DNA of 64,000 nucleotides from Vulcanisaeta distributa JCM 11216 (lineage in GTDB: Archaea; Thermoproteota; Thermoprotei; Thermoproteales; Thermocladiaceae). Every line of letters starts with the position of its first letter. Within the stretch, counting starts at the first letter, position 1. The stretch lies in NCBI RefSeq assembly GCF_001315985.1, contig NZ_BBBI01000001.1, positions 1-64,000 on the forward strand. The letters run 5' to 3'. Shown here one piece after another: positions 52,881 through 62,748 of the stretch. Below the pieces are notes generated by a model. That model saw nothing but the letters and a program-made list of their open reading frames with translations, made no database searches and was not told the DNA's origin. A program made the translations under genes and the position numbers.

Positions 52881-53779
52881 TCAAGGGGGGGTGAAGCCAG
52901 GGCTTGGCACGCTGGGAGTCTCATTAACGGCTTGAGGCCAGGAGACTACTGCCTTACCATTGTTCCAGTATATCCAGGCGTTTGTGACGTATTCCTCAGT
53001 TCCGGTAACGCCCGGCGTGCTTGGTGCTGGTTGCCAAGCCGAGCCATTCCAGTAGTAGAGGGCTAGGATGACATTGGCACTTGTGAAGTCCACATCGTAT
53101 TGGTTGGCGCCGGGCCCGCCAATCACCAAGCCCGTCCCAGCATTGAATGGGAGCCTGGGCACTATCGTGGCATTACCCACTGGGTATTGATAGTACCAAT
53201 CAACATTAATGCCATCAAGGGAGTAGCCGAAGTAGGCAATGCCATTGGCTATCTTTATTATGAGCCACCCGCAGGTGGCTCCGTAGTAAACATGGGGGGG
53301 ATACAATGCTACCAAGTTTGATTGGCAAGATATTACTGGCATTCCATTAATGTTTCTCGTAGTGCAACCGCTTGGTGGTGACCAGACATTTACACCAAAG
53401 CCTGGCTCCCAAGCCCCACCCTCCTCATACGCCGCTGTCGAGTACACGTCCTGTATCCAGTAGCCATTACTCAACTGTGCATTGAGTTGTATCGAGTATG
53501 TATTTGGTATTGCCGTGTTCACGCAGTAGTAGCCCGCGATTGCCGTGGTTGGTGGGCCTGTGTAGCTAGGCCAACGGCTTGGTTTGTTACCCTCATCAGC
53601 CTTGGTTTGGGGGGGCTTGGTTTTGGGTTGGTGGGCTTGGGGGGGCCTGTGTTTGGTTTGTATTTGGCCCGTGGGTTAGGAGGAGTGTTAGGCTGGCCCC
53701 CAATGATTAGGGCTAGGGTGGCTAGGAATAATCCGAGGAATACCAGCCCGATTACCCTAAGCACGCCCATTCTCGCCAC
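52881..53779 (-). CDS. Thermopsin-like secreted protein
   Basis: About 295 residues after frame joining. Start ATG 53779: MARMGVLRVIGLVFLGLFLA is a signal peptide/anchor. A proline-rich linker (KPTNPKPSPPKPR) follows. The mature domain has NTAIPNTYSIQLNAQLSNGY and WIQDVYSTAAYEEGG, close to the thermopsin core SFSLQLNAVLEM/WVQNVL seen at 37435-39673. Two C-run regions (53610-53650) disrupt the linker, and the join near 53560 restores PSYTGPPTTAIAGYYCVNTA. Two intact cysteines are near CTTRNINGMPVISC. ATTTAAAG at ~53801 (minus) is a probable TATA box. Protease activity is unproved. Confidence 0.65.
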
Positions 53780-53811
53780 CCAATACCTGACTGGCTCAAG
53801 GCTTTAAATAA

Positions 53812-54020
53812 CTATACTGAGCCTGACCCCCCCGCAGACTCAATCCTAATGATTACCGTAACCCTCACGCCCTTTTCATTCAAGTACCCCCCCCACAACT
53901 CATTATACTCAGTCGGGAGCGTAATCACGTACTGCCTACCGAGCTTGGCAACAGTCCTACCTTGATTACAAAGTCTCGCTTGAGGCTATCCAGGAGTAGG
54001 TTTAGCTCCAGCTCATCCAT
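53812..54020 (-). CDS. AbrB/SpoVT-type small DNA-binding protein
   Basis: About 68 residues: MDELELNLLLDSLKRDFVIK, then RTVAKLGRQYVITLPTEYNE and LWGYLNEKGVRVTVIIRIES. The middle is the swapped-hairpin AbrB pattern seen in archaeal regulators and antitoxins. The frame breaks near 53958 (two bases) and C7/C8 runs occur at ~53827 and ~53888. It sits just upstream of the thermopsin-like gene and may control it. Start ATG 54020. Confidence 0.5.
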
Positions 54021-54060
54021 CAGTGCCAAGCCAGCTTGGGGGGGCTTAATTAAATTAGGC

Positions 54061-54332
54061 GTTGGATAATACCCGTAATTATCTGCCTACATGCAATGGG
54101 CTCTGGTGCCAAGTGGCACTGGAGCACCGGCGCTCTGGAACCATCATCACTTCTGATTAAACCCAACTAAAAGCCCTCCTAGTCGGCTTAATTAGAATCA
54201 CAAAGAAGGCATGCACGTACTTCGAATACCATAGTCCTAGTTCTTCATGCCCTAGGCCCCCCCAGCAGTGTTTAGTGAGGGCTCAGTATTAAATGGGGGG
54301 TTATAAACCAGCCCCCCCTTAGGTTGGTGGTA
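54061..54332. other. Intergenic stretch with a 9-base hairpin
   Basis: A short hairpin TCTGGTGCC-AAGT-GGCACTGGA lies at 54102-54123 (two G-U pairs). A minus-strand fragment around 54175-54280 reads WYSKYVHAFFVILIKPTRRA before a stop and could be a gene relic. No full gene is seen. GGTTATAAACC at ~54300 is the probable TATA box of the next gene. Confidence 0.35.
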
Positions 54333-54614
54333 ATGCCCATCTGGGTTTACTACCTTGATGAGTTTAAGCTAATCAGTGATTACGACTTTGATTACACGGT
54401 TAATGAGTTGATTGGTATGGCGATAAGCGAGGCTGAGAAAGTCGGCATCAAACCAGCTACCGTATGCCAATTAAAGGTTAATGAAGACGTAATCATCGAG
54501 GTAAGAGGCAATGACGGGCAAGTACTGAAGTTGATAAAGGCGAGAGACCCAACGAGGGCACTCGAGGAGTTTTATGAGAATGAGGGTGTCTTGGCTTGTT
54601 CCTCGGTTGGTTAG
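54333..54614 (+). CDS. Small acidic protein, unknown
   Basis: 93 residues from ATG 54333 (MPIWVYYLDEFKLISDYDFD), intact. Alpha/beta composition: helix NELIGMAISEAEKVGIKPAT, then strands VCQLKVNEDVIIEVRGNDGQ and helix RALEEFYENEG. TTATAAACC ~28 bases upstream supports this start over TTG 54324. No family is recognised. It immediately precedes the AbrB-restriction pair on the same strand, but the ~80-base gap contains a separate control region. Confidence 0.5.
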   Translation: MPIWVYYLDEFKLISDYDFDYTVNELIGMAISEAEKVGIKPATVCQLKVNEDVIIEVRGNDGQVLKLIKARDPTRALEEFYENEGVLACSSVG

Positions 54615-54672
54615 TGGTTTAGTTTCGGCGCTGTGTCTACGTATACTGTTTAAATGAAGCACTTATTAGTTG

Positions 54673-54690
54673 GCTAGCGATTTTGCTAGC
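54673..54690 (+). promoter_or_regulatory. Paired GCTAGC boxes before the AbrB gene (operator candidate)
   Basis: Two copies of the palindrome GCTAGC lie at 54673-54678 and 54685-54690, centres 12 bases apart, ending three bases before the GTG start. Two symmetric half-turn-spaced sites are what an AbrB-type dimer or tetramer could bind to repress its own operon. A TATA-like TGTTTAAATG lies at ~54645. Confidence 0.45.
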
Positions 54691-54693
54691 GCA

Positions 54694-54840
54694 GTGCCTG
54701 TACTGGCGAGGTCCAAGGTTTGGCATAACGGGAGGACAACAATACCGAAGGAGGTAAGGGCAGTACTGGGCATAAACGACGGAGACCAAATAGAATGGGT
54801 ACTAGAAAACGGAGAAATAAAGGTGAGAAAGAATGAGTAG
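54694..54840 (+). CDS. AbrB/SpoVT-type regulator coupled to restriction-modification
   Basis: 48 residues from GTG 54694: SKVWHNGRTTIPKEVRAVLG then INDGDQIEWVLENGEIKVRK. This is the compact AbrB/MazE-type fold (R-x-T-I-P-x-x-V-R motif). Its last eight bases overlap the ATG of the next gene (ATGAGTAG), implying translational coupling. Probable repressor/controller of the restriction-modification gene, like C-proteins in bacterial systems but of a different family; alternatively an antitoxin. It was probably missed in length-filtered annotation. Confidence 0.7.
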   Translation: MPVLARSKVWHNGRTTIPKEVRAVLGINDGDQIEWVLENGEIKVRKNE

Positions 54841-57800
54841 TGGCTTTGTTCATGAGGAGGAGGTTAACATCAGGCTGGCTGATGCACTCAATGAATTAGG
54901 TCTTGACTGCAGACCAGAGCGAGTTAGCGGTAAGCGTAGACCTGACATTAGGTGCTTTTATAACGGTTTAATAATAGGTATTGAGGCATCCTATAAGGAC
55001 AGGGATGCTGAGGAGGATGCTGGGAAGAGGATTGACCAGGGCATTGTTGATTTGGCGATTGCCCTGCATTACCCTGTTAGATACCCTAACATACTTAAGG
55101 ATAAGCTCATAGAGCAAATCAAGCAGTCGCAATTCAACGTAAAGATTATCACGCCTAAGTATGTCAAGGTAAGTTCCCTACTTCAATTCATAAACCAGCA
55201 ATTAGGTACGGGAAGACCATTAGTGACTTCTGGATGGTTCACCGTTGACATACCTACATTGACCAACGTAATTAGGCACGCAACTGATTACCTAATTCAG
55301 GAGAGCGAGATTGAAGAGGAAATAGAAAAGATTAAGCATGTGATAAATAATAATTTCGTTAATTCGTTAAGGGGGGGTGGAGGAGTTTATAGGGAGATTT
55401 ATGATGTCATGTATAGGCTTTATGGAATGCAGAGCCCCCCCACTGATGAGGACTTGGTGCTTGCTCAGGCTGCGTTGTCGTTGTTGTTGACTGCGACGTT
55501 CTACGAGCACGTTAGGAACATCCACACAAGGTTAAGCCCACTGGATAGTTATGTACGTAGGTATGGACCCATTGAGGCTTTAAGAAAGCCTTGATGAGTT
55601 ACTGAATATTGACTACAGGGAAGCCATTAAATTGGCGAGAGAGATCCTGGACAAACTACCGCCAAACGCTGCTGACAGGGTTAAGGAATTAATTGAGGAA
55701 GGCATTAGTATTGCCCAGAACAGGACCTTGCTCAGGCATGACTTCGCAGGTAGGGTTTATCACGAGATTACTGGCGACATTGCAGTGAAAAAGAACTTCG
55801 CAACATTCTACACGCAGGTACCTGCTGCGTACCTACTTGCCACGTTAGCTGTTAGGTCATTGCTGGGGGCTGGAGGATGAAATTAAGAGGGCTATTGATG
55901 GGGGGGTTAGCAATCCTGAGGAGCCTATCCGTAGGATTAGGGAAATTAAGGTCACGGACTTCGCCTGCGGCAGTGGCACGTTACTCACTGCTAGTTACTC
56001 GGCATTGATGAACGTGTTAACGGCACTTAAACACTATAAGGAGCTTGATATTAACCTAGACGATTTAGGTAAGGAATTGATTGAGAAGGGTATTTACGGG
56101 ATTGATGCCCTCAAGTACGCTGCTCAGGTAACGGCGATAAACCTCGCCTTAATAAGCCCAGGCAACATCGCAAAGGAGAACATCCACACAATATACCTAG
56201 GCCATATAACTGGGAAGAACCAGCCATGGCTGGGTTCACTGGAGCTTCTGAATAATGGCAAAAGGGTTGGTGGTATACTCTCATTCATTGAGGGCTATAA
56301 GATCGAGGGCATTGAGAAGGTATCGCTTGAGGGTAGTGAGGGAACGTTCGAGCTACCTGAGAAATTCGACCTTGTGATCATGAACCCACCATTCACAAGA
56401 GCTACGGGCAGAGTTAGTAAAGAATTTCGTGAGAAAGAGAAGGGTTTATTCGGCTTCATAAGTGAGGAGAAATATAGAGAAACTCTCCTTGAAAGACTCA
56501 ACGAGATTAGGGATAATGTAAGGGATAATTTGAGGAGTATTGCTAAGAACCTCGCCGAGACGGAAAACCTGCCTAGTGTAATTAAGGAAATAATTAATGG
56601 CAAAAGGGAATTCAAGCAGTACTTGAACATTGGGCAGGCCGGTGAGGGTCTTCTATTCCTTTACTTGGCTTATAAGTACGTTAAGCCAGGCGGTGTGATA
56701 GCATTCGTACTACCTAGGAACGTCCTTTCAGGCGTTAGTTGGTTCCTCGCGAGGGCATTACTAGCCGGTAAGTTCCACGTTAGGTACGTCATAGTAAGCA
56801 GTGATACTGAGAATGGCTACAACTTCAGTGAAGGCACAAGCCTAAGCGAAGCACTGATAGTGGCTAAGAGGGTTGACGAGCATGAACTAAGTGAGGAAAC
56901 TAAGTTCATAGTGCTCATGAAGAAACCAAAGAGTGCCGTAGATGCGGTGATTCTTGCTGATAAATTGTTAGCTAATAACGCTACTTATTACGGCGCTTTA
57001 ATAAGGACTGTACCCAGGAGTGCCTTACTTAATACAATTATCAACTGGAATATTCACACGATACCTGATAATGAATTACTGAACGTAATTGATAATATAA
57101 TCAATAACGGTGCCATTAAGCTATGCAGTATATCCGTAGAAATACCAATTACGTACTTCAACAACCTGATAAGCGACATGGGCGTTAATAGGAGGGGGGG
57201 AGATATAATTGAGGCATTTAACTTACCGAAGAGGGGGGGTACCCGAGTTGATTGCGATGCATTGTCAAAGGGGGGGCCCATTCCCAATGGGGTACCCATG
57301 CTCTGTAGTGGTGAGGAGGAGTTAAGGAAGGCGATGCTCGTGAAGCCGAATGCGTGGGTCACTGGCAGTGGGCCTAAGGCTGAGAGAATTACTAGGTTGA
57401 GGTCTAGGTTGCTAGTTCCTGATAGGATTAGGTGGAATACCTGGAGGGTGATTGCGGTTTATAGTGATGAGCAATTAATTGCCAATAGATTCTTCATGGT
57501 TAAGCTAAAGAATGAGAATGAAATGCAGGAAAAGGCGCTAGTGACTTGGTTGAATACGACGTTTGGATTACTAACGGTACTAGCCAATAGGGAGGAGACA
57601 GAGGGGCCATTCACAGAGGTAAATATTGGTCAGTGGAGGGCATTGCCGATACTTGACATAACCAGGTTAGATAGTGAAAAATTAAGCTCACTAGCGAGGG
57701 TCTTTGATGCCTATGCGGATAAGGAGTTTAAGAGAATACCGGACCAATATGGTGACCATCCAGACCCTGCCAGGTTAAGTTTTGATCTTGATTTCTTAAA

Positions 57801-57915
57801 GGCGCTGGATTCAGGAATTAATGAGGACAGAGCAAAGCAATGCCTGATCGAACTATATAAAAGGTTAGGCATTACATTAAAAACATGGATTGACAATGGT
57901 GATCAAAGTTTATAG
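54833..57915 (+). CDS. Single-chain restriction-modification enzyme (type IIG-like)
   Basis: About 1,025 residues after joining three frames. The N-terminal ~200 residues look like a nuclease domain (KRRPDIRCFYNGLIIGIEAS, compatible with a PD-(D/E)xK-type site, though the lysine is displaced). A helical linker follows. Then comes an N6-adenine methylase with motif I TDFACGSGTLLTASYSALM (around 55965-56005) and motif IV FDLVIMNPPFTRATG. The C-terminal ~350 residues are probably target recognition (VTGSGPKAERITRLRSRLLV, GPFTEVNIGQWRALPI). Breaks: ~55590 (LRKSLDELLN expected) and ~55865-55878, where G5 replaces G4 (LLGLEDEIKRAI). The order nuclease-methylase-specificity in one chain is the type IIG layout. 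Confidence 0.75.
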
Positions 57916-58018
57916 AGACGTTTTCATCGACATAACAGGTATGGCGCGTGTCCTAAGTACCGCTGCCTTAGTTCCTCAATTAGGTAACTTAAGGATTGGA
58001 GTCTCTGTTCATTATTGA
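57899..58018 (+). CDS. Short frame overlapping the end of the restriction-modification gene
   Basis: A 39-codon frame from GTG 57899 (MIKVYRDVFIDITGMARVLS) to TGA 58016 overlaps the previous stop by 17 bases. It could be the start of a truncated downstream gene or a real small protein. No family is recognised. Confidence 0.25.
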   Translation: MIKVYRDVFIDITGMARVLSTAALVPQLGNLRIGVSVHY

Positions 58019-58165
58019 TTTAATAAAGGGCGATGGGTTGGTAATAAACCATGCTCTGGCTACTCATTGAATTGTTGACGCGTCTATAAGTTTTGCGGGA
58101 ATGAATTATATGGGGGGGGATTGGGAATGATGTTGGTAATACTTCATTAGGGATTGATTGTAATT

Positions 58166-58242
58166 TGGTGCGGCCGCCGGGATTTGACCGGTTCTGCGGC
58201 TCGGGGGGGCCGCCATCCTAGACCAGTCTAGACCACGGCCGC
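58166..58242 (-). tRNA. tRNA, probably Gly(CCC), CCA-encoded
   Basis: On the minus strand, acceptor arms GCGGCCG and CGGCCGC pair fully. A discriminator A and encoded CCA follow. The anticodon stem is GCGGC/GCCGC with a C-rich loop, so the anticodon is most likely CCC (glycine). U33 is not visible and the loop is 8 bases because of a C7 run, so the anticodon is uncertain. The T arm reads CCGG-TCAAAT-CCCGG; the normal CCGGG-TTCAAAT-CCCGG would need one G and one T, another local loss. CTTAAAACC upstream (minus) is a promoter candidate. Confidence 0.82.
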
Positions 58243-58312
58243 GGGTTAATAGCGTCTGTTGAGGTTTTAAGTTTTTGGTTGTTGTTTTTCGTGCACTGTG
58301 ATGCCTTGAATG

Positions 58313-58322
58313 CTTATATAGG
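58313..58322 (+). promoter_or_regulatory. TATA box of the aromatic operon
   Basis: TGCTTATATAGG lies 25-30 bases before ATG 58343, fitting a leaderless aroC transcript. Confidence 0.6.
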
Positions 58323-58342
58323 TTAAATAGTGCGTTGACTTG

Positions 58343-59456
58343 ATGGGTAGTGTCTTTGGACGCGTATTTAGGGTTGTGACCTTCGGGGAGTCTCATGGAC
58401 CTGCCATTGGGGGCTGTTGTCGACGGTGTCCCTGCCGGCGTGGCCCTCGATGAGTCATTCATTAAGAAGGAACTAGAGAGGAGGCGCTTTTGCCATTTGC
58501 CAATCCTCAATCCTAGGTGTGAGGATGAGGAGTTCCAAATACTGTCTGGTGTTAAGGATGGGTTTACCGAGGGTACGCCGGTAGCCATCGTTGTTTGGAA
58601 TAAGAGGGCTATTTCTGATTACTACAATGAGCTTTGGATGAGGCCTAGGCCCAGCCATGCCGATTTAGCCTACTACCTGAAGTTTGGTAGGTTTTATGAC
58701 CATAGGGGTGGCGGTAGGGCCAGCGGTAGGGAGACTGTGGCTAGGATAGTGGCTGGGGGGGCCATTGCGAAGGCCGTGCTTAGACAGACAATAGGTGTTG
58801 AGGTGGCGAGCCACCTGGTCGAGCTTGGTGGCGTGGCCATATCTAGGGAGGACTACACCTTCGAGGATGTGGTCAAGTCCTGGGAGAAGCCCCCCCTTCC
58901 CATGGTCGATGATGAAGCCATGAGGAGGGCCATAGACGTGCTGGTCAATGCCGCTAAGGATGGGGGGGATAGCGTTGGCGGTGTTGGCGAGGTACTAACC
59001 ACCGAGGTTCCGCCGGGGCTTGGTGAACCCGTCTTTGATAAGTTGAAGGCTGACCTGGCTAAGGCCGTCATGTCGATAGGCAGTGCCGTGGGTATTGAGT
59101 TTGGGCTTGGGTTTAGGCTTGCAGGATGAGGGGGGGTAGTGAGGCCAATGACCAAATAGTGCTTAGGGATGGTAGGCCTAGGCTTGAGACCAACAGTTGG
59201 TGGTATACTCGGTGGCATGAGCATTGGCGAGCCCATTAGGTTCAGGGTTGCCTTTAAGCCAACACCCAGCATTAGGAAGCCCCAGAGGACAGTGGACTTG
59301 GAGAGGATGGTTGAGACTACTATAACCTTTAGGGGGGCCGTTATGACGTGTCCACGGCGCCAAAGGCGATACTCGCGGCCGAGGCCATGACCGCCATAGT
59401 CCTCGTGGACCACGCAATTAGGGCTGGGTTAATTCCTAGGGTCATTAAGAGGTAGG
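58343..59456 (+). CDS. aroC: Chorismate synthase
   Basis: It converts EPSP to chorismate with reduced flavin, the last shikimate step. Signatures: [20 protein letters not shown] (start at ATG 58343), [27 protein letters not shown] (spelled with an extra G here), [20 protein letters not shown], and [20 protein letters not shown]. Breaks: G5 for G4 at ~58411-58415, one A missing near 59122, an extra T near 59189, and G6 for G4 at ~59333. G7 at 58755-58761 gives AGGAIAK and G7 at 59130-59136 gives RGGSE, both inside invariant motifs. First gene of an aromatic operon. Confidence 0.94.
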
Positions 59457-59503
59457 TTTATAGGTTGGGAGGGGGGGGTAACCTAGTTGGGTGGGGGGGG
59501 TAA

Positions 59504-60633
59504 CTGCTCTTTGACATTAGGGTTAAGGAGAGCCTTAGTGACTTGTTTGATAGGGATGATGAGGTTAAGAGCCTTAGGGCCAGTCTTAACGAGCCGTTAA
59601 TAGTGATCTTTGGGCTTAGGAGGGTTGGTAAGTCCTCATTGATTAGGGCAGTACTTAATGAGTATGCACCAAATAATTACTTCTACATAGATCTGAGGAG
59701 GTTTGAGGAAAGTGGTTACGTGAGTTACAGGGACTTTGTTAAGGCGCTTGAGGATTCCATAAACGCTAGGGTTAGGTCAAGAAGGTTATTGAACATTCTC
59801 TCAAGGATTAGGGGGGGCGTAAGTATTAGTGGATTCAGGGTGAGTTTCTCCTGGGGGGCAAGGATAGGGTTATGCTTGCGGATATCCTGGACTCAATAAA
59901 TGATTGGGCTGGTGATGAGGGGGGGTTGAGGGCGATAATAGTCCTTGATGAGGCCCAGGAGCTTGTTAAGGCGAGGGGCTTCAACGTATTACCGGTCCTC
60001 GCCTACGCATACGATAATTTGAGGAATTTAACATTCATAATAACCGGGTCCGAGTTCAGGGTTTTCACGAAGTTCCTTAAATTAAACGATCCAGAATCCC
60101 CACTTTTTGGTAGGGCTTACGTAAGCATTACACTTAATCCATTTAGTGAGGAACAAGCCGTTGAGTTCCTGAGGCGTGGATTTAAGGAGCATGGTATTAA
60201 CTTTGATGGTGCTGAGAGGATCTATGAGGAGCTTGGCGGTAATCCCGGTTGGTTAACGCTCTTCGGCTACAGAGCCCTGAGAATGAGTTTTAATGAGGCA
60301 TTGAACGAGACCAAGAGGGAGGCTATTGACCTAATTCGTAGGGAGATATGCAACTTCATTAATGAGGGCAGGCACTTGGCAGAGAGAAGGTACTTAAGAA
60401 TACTCGAGGTTTGCGCCAATGGTTGTCGTTGGTCAACCATTAAAATGGCCCTTGAGGCTATGGAGGGTAGGGAGTTGAATAACTCCATTGTTGACTCACT
60501 GATTAAGGCGTTGTTGGATTACTCATTACTCATTAAGGAGGGTAATACCTACGTATTGCCGGATAAGCTGATGAGGGATGCTGTGGTGGGGCTTAGGTGT
60601 TTCGTAAACGCAGTAAATAGTGATAATGTTTAA
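59504..60633 (+). CDS. Archaeal P-loop ATPase (STAND/AAA-like)
   Basis: A relative of the ATPase at 3904, ~376 residues. N-terminus LLFDIRVKESLSDLFDRDDE, Walker A FGLRRVGKSSLIRAVLNEYA, Walker B AIIVLDEAQELVKARG, TGSEFRVFTKFLK, and PFSEEQAVEFLRRGFKEHGI then EELGGNPGWLTLFGYRAL. Here RRGF has a single glycine where the paralog has GG, showing that the paralog's extra glycine is anomalous. The frame break near 59855 (VSFSWGKDRVMLADI expected) is joined. The first codon is unclear: CTG at 59504 is in family register but no ATG/GTG/TTG is seen before TTG 59543. Its role inside the aromatic operon is unexplained. Confidence 0.78.
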
Positions 60634-60755
60634 AAATATAGTTTCTTAATAACCCTGGGACCTCTATGGAATATCTAGATTCGTAAGGTACGAGGTCAAA
60701 CTTAGTGGTTATCTAGACCCAGCCGTGATTAGTCATTGCTTGATCGGTGGTTATC

Positions 60756-61746
60756 ATGCTCTCTGAATTGAGGCGTAGCATTGACAGTATTGATGAGGAG
60801 TTGATAAGGCTAATTGGAGAAAGGATTAGGCTCGCTGTCGAGATTGGTAGGGTAAAGAGGAGCCTTGGGCTACCCATCATCGATAAGGACAGGGAGGGCG
60901 AGGTCATTGCCAAGTGGGTTGAGGGATTGAGTAAGTTTGGTGTTGATGCCGAGACCGCCATCGGGATTGCACAGTCAATAATTAGGGTTTCGACAAGGGC
61001 TCAGTTGGTGAGTAGGCTTGATATTGGTGTAACGATAATTGGCAGTGGTAGGGTTGGTAGGACCCTCGCCAGGGCGCTTGGTAGGGTCGCTGACGTAATA
61101 CTCCAGAGACATGATGAGGAGTTGGTGCCTAATGACGTCATCATATTGGCCACGAAACCCACGGATGAGTCAATAAACATATTGAGTAAGTACTCAGGCA
61201 AGCTTAGGGGGCTCCATAGTCATGGACTCATTCTCAGTCAAGATGCCCATGTTTAGACTAATCGAGAATGAATCACTGAGGGCTGGCTTCCACTACATAA
61301 GCGTCCACCCACTCTTTGGTGAGTTGAGTAATCCAATCGGTGAGACCGTAGTCCTAATACCATCAAAGACTGGTGATGATAAGCTCGAAATTACTAAGGA
61401 CCTATTTACAGGTGCCGGCCTCAATGTCGTTGTTCTAAGTAGCCCTGAGGAGCATGATAGGCTTATGGCCTACCTGCAGGTTGCTCACCACGTATTATTA
61501 CTCACGCTTTACGCGGCATTGAGGAGGATCGGCCTCGACCTAAATACTCAACTCGTTACCCACAGCCTTAGGTATACGTTTAAGGCCTTGGAAAGGGTTT
61601 TGGAGCAGGTTGAGGTTAGTAATGAGTTGTTTAGGCTTAATCCATACTCGAGGAATGTGGTTGAGGAGTTGGGTGATTTATTAAAGGAGGTTGTTGAGGG
61701 ACTTGATAGGGGGGGGCGACATGGTGGGGGGGGTGTTGGGCCATGA
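60756..61746 (+). CDS. tyrA: Chorismate mutase - prephenate dehydrogenase fusion
   Basis: N-terminal AroQ-type chorismate mutase (residues ~1-80: LRRSIDSIDEELIRLIGERI, AVEIGRVKRSLGLPIIDKDR). Then a Rossmann dehydrogenase domain (VTIIGSGRVGRTLARALGRV) with prephenate-binding helices, including GFHYISVHPLFG (the conserved HPLFG loop) and AHHVLLLTLYAALRRIGL. Together they turn chorismate into 4-hydroxyphenylpyruvate. One break at ~61205-61211, where G5 should be G4 (LRGSIVMDSFSV). The C-terminal tail is inflated by G8 runs. ATG 60756 is preferred. It overlaps the next gene by four bases (ATGA). Confidence 0.9.
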
Positions 61747-62748
61747 TAATCAAGGTATCCAGGGATAGGGTTGATGATGTAGCCAGCCTACTGGACAAGG
61801 CTGGGGTTAGGTTCAGTGTTGTTAGGATTTATGGGGATGACCTAGTAATTACTTGGCCTGACTCCAAGATTGATGTTAATGCCGTTAAATCCGTGGATCC
61901 GAATGCCGTTATTATCGAGGTTAAGGCCAAGTACCAATTGGCGAGTAATGCCTGGAGGGATAGAACAATCGTTGACGTCAGTGGTGTTAAGATAGGTGGT
62001 GATGAGGTCGTAGTGGCCGCAGGGCCCTGCGCAGTGGAGAGTTATGAGCAGGTTAGGGATACGGCCATTGCCGTTAAGGAGGCCGGGGGGCTAAGTTACT
62101 TAGGGGGGGTGGTGCGTTTAAGCCTAGGACAAATCCATATAGCTTCCAGGGGGGGCTTGGTGTTGATGGGTTGAAAATACTTAGGAGGGTGGGTGACGAG
62201 GTTGGTTTACCAGTCGTCTCCGAGGTCATGGATACGAGGATGGTGAAGACCGTGGCCGAGTACGTAGACATGCTACAAATAGGCGCAAGGAATGCCCAAA
62301 ACTTCGACTTACTCAGGGAGGTCGGTAGGTCAGGTAAGCCCGTGCTCCTTAAACGAGGGCTCGGTAACACGGTTGAGGAGTGGCTACAGGCCGCTGAGTA
62401 CATACTCCTTGAGGGTAATGGCAACGTGGTATCTGCGAGAGGGGGGGTATAAGGACCTTTGAGCACGTCACTAGGTTCACGCTGGATCTGGGCGCCGTGG
62501 TTGCCGTTAAGAGACTAACGCACCTACCAGTTTGCGTTGACCCATCGCATCCAGCGGGCAGGAGGGACCTGGTAATACCGCTGGCGCTGGCCGCCATAGC
62601 CGCAGGCGCTGACATGCTCCTCGTAGAGGTTCACCCAAGGCCCTGGGAAGCCCTTTCAGATGCTGAGCAGCAATTAACATTTGAGATGTTTAGGGAGTTG
62701 ATGGTTAAGGGTAGGGAGGTGGCTAAGGCGATTGGTAGGTCGTTATGA
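61743..62748 (+). CDS. aroF: DAHP synthase (type I-beta / KDOPS-like)
   Basis: It makes DAHP from PEP and erythrose-4-P, the first aromatic step. An N-terminal ferredoxin-like extension (residues ~1-65) precedes the barrel. Core motifs: [19 protein letters not shown], then (repaired) [64 protein letters not shown], and [21 protein letters not shown]6 and G7 runs at 62085-62112 and G6/G7 near 62149 and 62443 break the frame. TGA overlaps the aroB ATG. Confidence 0.93.
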
